Source: Monoplex corrugatus (Eukaryota; Mollusca; Gastropoda; Littorinimorpha; Ranellidae). Taken from it: DNA of 64,000 nucleotides. The stretch's first letter is position 1; each line of letters begins with the position of its first letter. The DNA lies in contig JAPXFY010000016.1 in assembly GCA_030674185.1 (NCBI GenBank), positions 49,045,250 to 49,109,249 of the forward strand. Direction: 5' to 3'. A program made the position numbers and the translations under genes. This document shows positions 47,952 through 59,900 of the stretch, one piece after another. Under the pieces are notes generated by a model. That model had not been told where the DNA came from. It was given only the letters and a program-made list of their open reading frames with translations, and searched no databases.

Positions 47952-50900
47952 CTACTTTGATGAACATATCCGCATCAGTTGGAAAGCGTTTCTATTGCTC
48001 AAGAAGATCAGTTCCTTTTTGCCTTCTTCTGTTTGAGCTGAAAACAGAAACACAAAGCACACACCTAAACAACAGAAACCCAAAAATCCTCATTTTGTAA
48101 GTTAACACATTTACACATAGGAAACGTACAAGGCTTTTTCCCCCCTCCATTTTTCAAGTTGATGTAAATTCATCAATTATATTTATCAGATGATTATGGT
48201 CCTTCATAATCATGTCAAGAAATGCCACTGTTCATACACACAATCACACAAAAACACATGCAAAATGAATGAATGAATGAAGGTTATTGTTATTTTATTT
48301 TTTGTTTAAAGCCCAGCCGATTGCTTAGAGCCATATCAGGGCTATAACCGTCTCAAAATTTACACAATACTTAACCAAGAAAAAGGAAAAGAAAATTAAG
48401 CAGACATATCAATCCATTTGCGCGCATAATCCAAGGAGATATCCCTGGCATTGACCACTCCATCAAATTTATTGCACAGGAGATTTAAAAAATATACCTG
48501 GATACAAAGTTAAACATAGCTAAGGACACTAAAACATATATAAATGGGCCTAAATTACCGAAAATTGCTTCCACAAATCTCATTTCCCCAGAGCCAAAAA
48601 TGCACTCAATACATCATTACATGTACCCAATTATCAATGCTAAAAGAAAGTACATAAGACTTTATCAAACACATACGGATAAATGGACCAGCCAGGCAGA
48701 AAATGATATGAAGAAATGACAGCAAGCAAAGGAACAAGGCAGAAACAAAGAGAGTGACAGAAAAAGAGAACATTTATAGCACAGTATTTCCAGGTGGGGA
48801 TACTATTTATACTGAAAGATAGGGGAATGAATGAAGGTAAAGAGTTTTAAAGACATACTCTCCATGCAGACAGTACACAGTGACAGCTATGGCCAATGCA
48901 ATTAACTTCTCACAAGAACACACACACACACACTTGCTGTATGCACTTAACACATATCTTTCACATCACAAGAATGAAGGTAAAGTCATACCCTCTTTGT
49001 GCTGTAACCAGTTGCGGTCCATGTAGTACTCGAGACAACTGTAAGCTTCCTTCTCTGTGTAGTTGGGAACATGGATGGGAACAAATGGATCCAACCATTT
49101 GTAACCCTGAACACACACACACATCGTCATTTTAACTCTAACCATACATGCCAACCATCTCTGGTCTTCAACACACTCACCCTTTGTAATCCTAAAACAC
49201 ATACCTAAAGACAATCCCCCCCCCCCCCCCCCCAAAAAAATCCAAACAAACAAAAAGAGAAAAAACAAAACACACACATACACCAGTCGAAATCATAACA
49301 TGGTGGACGTCAAGTGGGTAAGATGTCAAGATTTCCAATTGGAAGATCTGGGGTTCAATCCTCTCTGGGTACCTCCCACCAGTTAGGTAAAGGGCTGGGA
49401 TTTTTCAACACTTCCAGGTCAACATAAGAGTCTTAACCGCCTTTATGTATATATACTGCAGAACATCAACTACGCAAGTTAGAGATCCTATAACTCATAT
49501 CAGTGTCCCATGGCTTATCAAAATGCCATAAGATCCAGCATGCACACCCACCAAAGACGGAGTATGCAGACTGTGATCATCATACCCACATGCGTCCAAG
49601 ATAAAAGAAAAGTAATTCTAATAACACAAAATAATGTATGCACCCATCCTAACACGCAATAACCTGTACAAACACATGCACTAATCCACCGTAACCATAC
49701 ACATACAAAGTACCATTGATATTCATAGTTATTTCTTTTGTCACAATGGTTTTACTATGTGAAACTTGGGCTGCTCTCCTCTTTGAGATTGCATCACCGC
49801 AATGCAGCACCACAAACTTTTTTTTATCAAAGCTTTAGAAAAGCAAGAACGCTAACTGGCCTTCAAGTGGAGGGACCTGGGAAATCAACCTATCTCCGCG
49901 ATGTTTCATACCATGGCAGCCGAGTAAAAGCCCTGCTCTTCATGATTGTCAATTGCTGTGGGATCTTTAGCATGCGCAGGCAAGAAGGCACATTGGTACG
50001 ACTTATTTTTCATTCCCTTCTGAAGGAACAAACATTCAGTTCGATTTTCCAGTCAAACTGAGGAGAAAAGTTGAGGCCTTGATGTGAAATGTTTCCTGGA
50101 ACCTTGAGTTTAGTTACTGGCAGGCAAATGTCTGAACCATTCTGCCACTCTTCTTCATTAATAACACTAAACAGACAAGCATGCACACATGCATGCAGTA
50201 AACACACACATAATGATTTGTGATCCTTAGATCCCGCAAGCCAACTACTCATAAAACTTAACAGACATAGAAACCATTTCTTCTAAGCATATACATTGTA
50301 TTACTCCAGACTCATTAAAAAATGTACAGATATCCGAGATAGTTTGACACCATACCCACAATAAACATTAAAAGTGCATACCAAATGAGTTGCAGGAGTT
50401 TGTAACCACACTGGAAAATGAGAATACATATACAGTAATAAGATGGGAATTATCCCTACGTATATGATCAAAAGTGATTGTATGCATGTGTGCAAAGGGA
50501 GTGTGGGTGTGGTGATATGTGTGTGCATGCTTGTGCAAGCATAGGAAGAGGCATGTAAGAAAACTAATGTAAAACCTTGTATGATTTTAACATTTCAGTA
50601 TGGCTGATTGTTACGTTCCCAACGTTATTGGTGTCTGTTGACACTATCCTTTATATGCAAGCCCTGTAAAATATTGTTTTATTCTAGGCAGAAAAAGATC
50701 TTCATTGCAAAGGGCAGAAAAGAAATCAAAGCACAAAAAAAAAAAAAAGAAAAAAAAAAGAAGAAAATTTGACCATTGAAAAACAGGTCTCACCTCATCT
50801 CCCAACAGATAGTGAGGGGTATGATGTTCTCGGTGTTTTCGTCCGTTGGCAAAGATGTCCACTGAACACAAAATTGCCCATGTGTCTGCATACAAAATTG

Positions 50901-53900
50901 AAACACTTTACTGAAAGAAACATTTATGGCACAAAAATGTATTTAAAAAAATCTGAAAGAACCATAATGATGTTCTTTCCTTATGGTTACTAAATTCAAA
51001 ACAAAATGACTTCATGCACACTGTTGACATAATGTGAGCTCTTAGTAAGTTTGATATTAAACAATAATAAGAAAATACCTTAACACACGGCAAGGTGTAT
51101 GCAGATGGAGAGTTTGATGTTTGTCTGTGAGTTGCATTCATTATACCCAACAATTCCATATACACTTCACCCAAATCTGCCAGCAATTAAATGGCAGTCT
51201 CTCTAAGTCTGTGCAAAACCCTATGTCTTGGTAAGGCCTTGAAATGGAGAAGAAGGATTAATGAAACACTACACTAACACAACGAGAATGATGGAAACAT
51301 TAAGACAGAAAGCACTAGGTTTTAATGTTCTGGGCTGGGACTGAACATAAGAACCAGATTTTAAGTCCATGGCTCTATGAAAAAAACAAACCAGCCTGTA
51401 AAAAAAATTTTGTTGACTGTAAATTCATAATACAATGCAATGCAATACAATGCGATGCAATGCAATACAATACAATATAGTGTCACTTTGTTAATCCTTC
51501 ACAGCAAGTTACAGGAGGGAAGACAAGAGAAAAATATCAAAAGAGCATAAAATAGTGCTTTAGGCGAAGGCGCCTCTGATTTACAAAGTTACAATATTAA
51601 ATTCAAGCTACTGATTTTCTGCAAAACACTGATCTACCTACTCTCCCATCCCCTTCCCCCACATTAAATATTTTTTTCATTTTCAATGAAACTGTAATGA
51701 TAAACAACACACACATCCACACATAAACAGGACCACACCAACCAATAATTCACACACACACACACACACAAACAAGGATAACTATGTAAGTGTGTGCACA
51801 TACGCAAACACAGTTGCACCACACACACAAACACATGCACACACACGCGCGCGCACAAACACATACACACCGCGCGCGCGCGCACACACACACACACAGA
51901 TTTTTCTTACCCAAGTAGACAGAAGCATCTTCTTGTAATTGTGAACCAAAGAAATCTGGTCAGCCATCAGCTGCAAAATACTGGATGATCTAAATAAAGC
52001 TCTCTTCACTTTAAAATCTCAGATTGATAAATCAATCTGATAAATCAACAATTCAAAAACTGAAAGAAATGAAAGCAACAATGGACAAGTTAAACCCTCT
52101 GCCTTGCTTGTACTAACAGCTCACTCAAACTGTGTGAAAATGGAACTCAACTGCACACAAAGGAATAAAGCGAAGTGCAACAATATTACATATGGCCCCA
52201 GAAATGAAGTAAACATCAAAAATCATCCAAACCACAAATCACCCATCCACCAAATTATGGGAACTGGCTGCAGAAACATTCTGTATACCTGAGAGATCTG
52301 CATAGATCTGAGTTGACTGAAGACATGGAACTTCTTTATCTCCATTCATGGGATGTAACTGTCATGGCTTTTAATGTATGGCCATTTGGTCTAACCCTGC
52401 CAAAACGGACTGGATTGGATATATGCATATTTTTTTCTTTTCTGGCCACAGCAGAATTTTTCTGCATAAAAGACTGGATGCTTTCCCCAGGGAAAGCACA
52501 GTACCACCGTACCATACCTCCCCTTTTTCTTTTCTTCGTGTACTTTTCCCTACCTATGACACTAACTGTTCCTACTGAATTTTCCCAGGGACATATCTTT
52601 TGTTGTTGTGGGATCTTTCCCATTCACCAAAAAAACTAGCACCCAGACCTCAGAGGAGCAGGGACAAAAAGCCCTGTTCAACTGGGAACAGAATCGGAGT
52701 TTCTTGTGACCAAGGCAAGCACTTTATCCACTAATGGCACATATTTCATTTCACAGATGTACATGCCGCATTCTTTTGTGTTATCATATGCCACTGAACA
52801 CTTACAAGACATTTTTTCTTTAACATGTGTATCTGTATGTTCTGCACACATATAAACACATAGGGGATTTAGAGACTCGCAGGTCTATACATGTTGACAA
52901 GGGAGATGGGAAAAATCTCCATCTTTAACAATCAACAGGGAAAAATCTCCATCTTTAACAATCAACAGGATCAATCTCAGACCTTCTGATCCGATGTCCA
53001 CGATTCTAATCATTTGACTATTATGTTTAAGTTACTCATTCTAAGACAGTAAGTGAACTGTGTGATTCATACAAGTGCCATGGAGAACATTACAGTATGC
53101 TACCTCCCATCTCCTGCTACCTAAACATGCATTATTGCAACAACCAGACACATCCCTGAATATCAAACTTGTACAACTTACCAGTTCCCGCTCAGCATTT
53201 TTAATTGTTGTCTGATTCCAAAATGCATTGACACCATCCACTGCCAGCAACACTTTGATCCTGCAAATAGCAAATGACCATAGTCATAAAAATCATAGCT
53301 CCTGATGATCTTCGGAGAATGTAGACCAATACCTAGTTCTGGTCATCATCATCATGTGCCCTGCCGCATGGCATTGGCGATCATGGCCCTCCACATGAAT
53401 CTATCCCGTGTTGTTGCAAGTTTATCTTCTGCCCTCTCTGTCCTCAGTCACCCTGCAAGTCCATCCCATATTTTCTCCCTGGGTCTACCTGGTGTTCTCT
53501 TTCCCTCCAGCTTTCCTGTTGTGACCAGGTGCTCTAATTCCCCTTTCCTCATAAAATGCCTGTAAATGTTGCTCCTCTTTTTCTAATCTTCTTTAACAAT
53601 GATCTTCTTGTGTCTGCATCCATCAAGACTGTCTAGTTTGTTTTATTAGCTGCCCATGGAACTCTCAACATTCTTCTTAGAAACCACATTTCGGCTGCCT
53701 CAATCTTGTTCTGGCTTTGCGTGTTGACAAATACATAATCTGTTTTATTATCTTCTGGTTACATTTTGAGAAGGTCCTCCTCAATCTAGATGGTTTGCTG
53801 TGTGATTGACTCTGCTCCCATCACTAGCCTTTGGTGGTTACATGCTGTGACCATATGTCTATAGATAACAGCAAGTCTCCATCCCTAATTGTAATGAAAC

Positions 53901-56900
53901 AGCAGCAATGTATGGAAAATTCCTGGAGTTCTTGGCCAAATACAAATTTGAACACAAACTATATCACAAAAATAATATCATGAAAACAAAAGTACTTATG
54001 TCATAACTATGATCATGCATAACAAATACGGCAGCACTGTATTAAACTTAATTTGAAAGTGTCACCTTACTTGTTCATTGCTGCTTGGATGCGGACCTCC
54101 TTCAAGATGGCACCCACACAGTCTGAGGCAAACTTCATCCTGTTCAGACCCTAAACATCAACAGAACACTGACCCTAAACATCAACAGAACACTGACCCC
54201 CTAAACATCAACAGAACACTGACCCTAAATATCAACAGAACACTGACCTTAATCATCATCAGAACACTGACCCTACACATCAACAGAACACTGACCCCTA
54301 AACATCAACAGAACACTGACCCTAAATATCAACAGAACACTGAGCTTAAACATCAACAGTACACTAACCCTAAACATCAAAAGAACACTGACCCTAAACA
54401 TCGACAAAACACTGACCTTAACTGACCCTAAACATCAAAAGAACACTGACCTTAAACATCAAAAGAACACTGACCTAAACATCAACAGAACACTGACCAT
54501 AAACATCAACAGAACACTGACCCCCCTAAACATCAACAGAACACTGACCCTAAATATCAACAGAACACTGACCTTAAACATCAACAGAACACTGACCCTA
54601 CACATCAACAGAACACTGACCCCCTAAACATCAACAGAACACTGACCCTAAATATCAACAGAACACTGACCTTAAACATCAACAGAACACTGACCCTACA
54701 CATCAACAGAACACTGACCCCTAAACATCAACAGAACACCGACCCTAAATATCAACAGAATACTGACCTTAAACATAAACAGAACACTGACCTTAAACAT
54801 CAACAGTACACTAACCCTAAACATCAACAGAACACTGACCCTAAACATCAACAAAACACTGACCTTAACAGACCCTAAACATCAAAAGAACACTTACCTT
54901 AAACATCAAAAGAACACTGACCTAAACATCAAAAGAACACCGACCCTAAACATCAACAGAACACCGACCCTAATCATCAACAGCACTTACCCAACATCAA
55001 CAAACACTGACCATCAACAGAACACTGACCCTAAACATCACCAGAACACTGATCTTAACATCAAAGAACAATGACCCTTAACATCAACAAAGCACAACCC
55101 TAAACATCAACAGAACACCAACCCTAAACATCAACAGAACACTGACCCTAAACATCAACAGAACACTGACCCTAAACATCAACAGAACACTGATCCTAAA
55201 TATCAACAGACACTGACCCTAAACATCAACAAACACTGACCCTAAACATCAAAAGAACACCGACCCTAAACATCAACAAAACACTGACCCTAAACATCAA
55301 AACAATAATCATCATCATCAGGTGCCCTGCCGCATGGCGTTGGCGATCATGGATTTCCATCTGTCTCTATCTCTTGTTGCCCCAAGCATCTCTTCCACCC
55401 TCCTTGTCCCCAGCTACTCTGCAAGTCTGTCTAGTATCTTCTCCCTGGGTCTACCCGGTGCTCTCTTTTCCTCCAGCTTTCCCATTGTGACCAGGTGCTC
55501 CAAATCCCCCTTCCTCATAAAATGGCCTATAAATGTTGCCTGTCTTTTCCTAATCTTCCTTGTGAGTGACCTACTTGTGTCTGCTTCCATCAAGACTGTC
55601 TTGTTCGTTTTCTTTGCTGTCCATGGAACTCTCAACATTCTTCTGAGAAACCACATCTCGGCTGCCTCAATCTTGTTCTGGCTTTGCTTGTTGACTGTCC
55701 AGCCTCACAACATACAGCAGTACTGGTTCTATATAACATTCAAGAACTCTCTCCCTGATGTTAATTGATAGGCATTTGTTGGTAAGAATGCTTTTCATCT
55801 TCTTGAATGCCGTTTTGGCTTGGCCTATTCTGCTGGCTACCTCAGATGTGCATCTGCCGTGTGGTGAAATGATCGTTCCCAGGTATTTAAACTTATCAAC
55901 CTGTCTCAAGGTTGTGCCTTTTCCTGTTACTTTGCATGAGGGGATTTCATGTTTTTTACTGATCATCATGACTTCAGTCTTCCTGCTGTTTAGTTCCAAG
56001 CCTTTACCTCTGCTTTCTATTTCTAATATATTCACAAGGTTTTGTAGGTCCCTTTCATTTTCTGCAATTAGCACGGTGTCATCTGCGTATCGAATGTTGT
56101 TTATCAGTTTTCCTCCAACTTTTAATTCAGGGTCTTCTTCTAGGTTTCTCATGATGTTTTCCCTGTAAAGTGAAAACAGACCTGGTGACAAAACACAACC
56201 CTGTCTGACTCCTCTTTTGATGTTTTGGAAAGAGTTTGTATTGTTTTCTATTCTCACTGCAGCTGTTTGTTCCCAGTACATATTTCTGATTATTCGTAGA
56301 TCTTTTCCATCAATATTGAGTCTTTCTAGTTGGTTGATCAATTCTTCATGTCTTACCTGATCGAAAGCCTTGGTATAATCAACAAAACATAAATACAAAT
56401 CCTTATTCATCTTGACTGACCTCTCTATGATAGTTCTTAGGATGTATATGGCATTAATAGTTCCTTTCCTTTCCACAAATCCACACTGTTCTTCTGCTAT
56501 TTCTCTTTTGATTCTATTCCTTGTCCTCATCATGATCATTCTTAACAGTACTTTTGTTACATGACTCATCAACCTGACTGTACGATGGAGTTCGCATACT
56601 ATAGCCCCTGTCTTCTTTGGAAGTGCAATGAAAATTGATTTTGACATATCTTTGGGGATTTTTCCAGTGTCGTAAATTTCATTTAGGAGGTCTGTTATTT
56701 TTCCTACACCAAATTCCTCCAGGGCTTCAATCATCTCTGTAGTAATGTTGTCTGGTCCTGGGGCTTTTCCTGGTTTTATCTTTTTCAGTGCTGCTCTAAC
56801 TTCATCTTTCATTATGGGTGGTCCTTCAAGTTCTTTTTTATAATGTGTTCTTTTCTGTCATCTTCAAAAAGGTCTTTAATGTACTCTCCCCATCTGTCTA

Positions 56901-59900
56901 ATATTCTGTCTTTTTCCATGATAAGCGTGCCATCTTTCGATTTTAAGCAACCAGCTGATGTGCATGTATTTTTCCTGTGGACAATTGCTTCAATTCGTCT
57001 GTACATACCCTGAGGATCTGTTCTGTCAGTCTTCTATTTCTTTGCATTCTGTTTTCAGCCGAGTTTCCTTAGCTTCATTGCACCTATTCCTGATTTCTTT
57101 GTTGATCTTCTTGTATATCTCCTCGTTTCTCTTTGCCTTCCTCCGTTCCTCCATCAAGCCCAAAATTTCTTTTGTCATCCAGTTCTTTTTGGTTTTCTAT
57201 CTACCTCAGGGATTTCTTCACAAGCTTCATTTATCGAATTTCTCAACTTTGTCCATTGTTCCTCACTATCCCCAATGTCTTCCAGAGCATTGAATTTGTT
57301 TTGAACATGTACATAAAATTTTTCACGTATCACTTCATCTGTCTTTAAGAGTCCAAGATTTAGTTTGATGTTGCTTTTGGTCTGTTTCCTTTTCCGTAAT
57401 TTCAGCCTAAATCTTCCCACTACAGGATTGAGGTCACTGTTGCAGTCTGCGCCTGGTAATGTTTTTGCTGACAGTAAAGAATTTCTAAATCTTTTATTAA
57501 TCAGGATGTAGTCAATCTGATTTTTGGTGTTATCTCCTGCACTCATCCAAGTCCATTTCCTTCCATTTTCCATTAGGCTGCTCAAACCAGGTGTTTCCTA
57601 CTATGAACTCATTCATCTGTGCCCATTCTACAAGTTTCTCTCCCCTTTCATTTTGTGTACCAAGGCCATGAGGTCCAACTATATCCTCCACCCTATCTTG
57701 TCCCACTTTAGCATTACAATCTCCCATTATTACAGTAACTTCTTGTGATTTATACTGGGTCTTGGCCTTCTCTAATACTTCATAGAAGTTGTCAATATCT
57801 TCCTGAGTACTTGCGGATGTTGGTGCATACACCTGAATGATGCTGATATCAAATGGCTTGCCTCCCAATTTGACCAGCAAAACTCTGTCGGACACAGCCT
57901 AGTATCCCTTAATTGCTTTTGATTTGTCCTTGTCCATTACGATGCCTACTCCTCTTTCATGTGAGTTACCACCAGAGTATATCATTGTGTATTCTCCTGA
58001 TGTTATGCCTGCCCCCTTCCATCTCACTTCCCCTAGTCCTAAAATACTAATGTTAAGCCTTTCCATTTCTATTCTGATATTTTCTAATTTACCCTTCTGC
58101 AACAGTGTTCTTATATTCCATGTTGCAACTTTGATGTTTTTGAGTCTGAGTTTGGGTTTGGGTTTGGTCGCAGTAACTTGCTGACGGTCTGGTGTCACCT
58201 GCGCCGCATGACGGTCCCTACCGGAGAGAACACTGACCCTAAACATCAACAGAACATCGACCCTAATCATCAACAAAACACTGACCTAAATATCAAAAGA
58301 ACACTGACCCTAATCATCAACAAAACACTGACCTAAACATCAAAAGAACACTGACCCTAAACATCAACAAAACACTGACCCTAAACATCAACAAAACACT
58401 GACCCTAAACATCAACAGAACATCGACCCTAATCATCAACAAAACACTGACCTAAACATCAAAAGAACACTGACCCCAAACATCAACAGAATATCGACCC
58501 TAAACATCAACAAAACACTGACCCTAAACATCAACAAAACACTGACCTAAACATCAACAAAACACTGAACCTAAACATCAACAAAACACTGCCCTAAACA
58601 TCAACAAAACACTGAACCTAAACATCAACAAAACATTGACCCTAAACATCAACAAAACACTGAACCTAAACATAAACAAAACACTGAACCTAAACATCAA
58701 CAAAACACTGAACCTAAACATCAACAAAACACTGACCTAAACATCAACAAAACACTGAACCTAAACATCAACAAAACACTGAACATAAACATCAACAAAA
58801 CACTGAACCTAAACATCAACAAAACACTGACCCTAAACATAAACAAAACACTGAACCTAAACATAAACAAAACACTGAACCTAAACATAAACAAAACACT
58901 GAACCTAAACATCAACAAAACACTGAACCTAAACATTAACAAAACACTGAACCTAAACATCAACAAAATACTGACCTAAACATCAACAAAACACTGACCT
59001 AAACATCAACAAAACACTGAACCTAAACATCAACAAAACACTGAACCTCAACATCAACAAAACACTGAACCTAAACATCAACAAAACACTGACCCTAAAC
59101 ATCAACAAAACACTGACCCTCAACATCAACAAAACACTGACCTAAACATCAACAAAACACTGAACCTAAACATCAACAAAACACTGACCTAAACATCAAC
59201 AAAACACTGAACCTCAACATCAACAAAACACTGACCTAAACATCAACAAAACACTGACCTAAACATCAACAAAACACTGAACCTCAACATCAACAAAACA
59301 CTGACCTAAACATCAACAAAACACTGACCTAAACATCAACAAAACACTGAACCTCAACATCAACAAAACACTGACCCTCAACATCAACAAAACACTGAAC
59401 CTCAACATCAACAAAACACTGAACCTAAACATCAACAAAACACTGAACCTAAACATCAACAAAACACTGACCCTCAACATCAACAAAACACTGACCTAAA
59501 CATCAACAAACACTGACCTAAACATCAACAAAACACTGAACCTCAACATCAACAAAACACTGACCCTCAACATCAACAAAACACTGACCTATAACATCAA
59601 CAAAACACTGACCTAAACATCAACAAAACACTGAACCTAAACATAAACAAAACACTGAACCTAAACATCAACAAAACACTGAACCTAAACATAAACAAAA
59701 CACTGAACCTAAACATAAACAAAACACTGAACCTAAACATCAACAAAACACTGAACCTAAACATAAACAAAACATGAACCTAAACATCAACAAAACACTG
59801 ACCTAAACATCAACAAAACACTGACCTAAACATCAACAAAACACTGACCTAAACATCAACAAAACACTGACCTAAACATCAACAAAACACTGACCCTCAA

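Noticed and set aside
50796..50900. Alternative DAP3 exon start in phase 1 using a donor at the (UG)n tract after 51911
   Set aside because: It would need the weak donor ATCT/GTGTG in place of the strong TGG/GTAAGA and would add residues with no counterpart; a one-base deletion is simpler.
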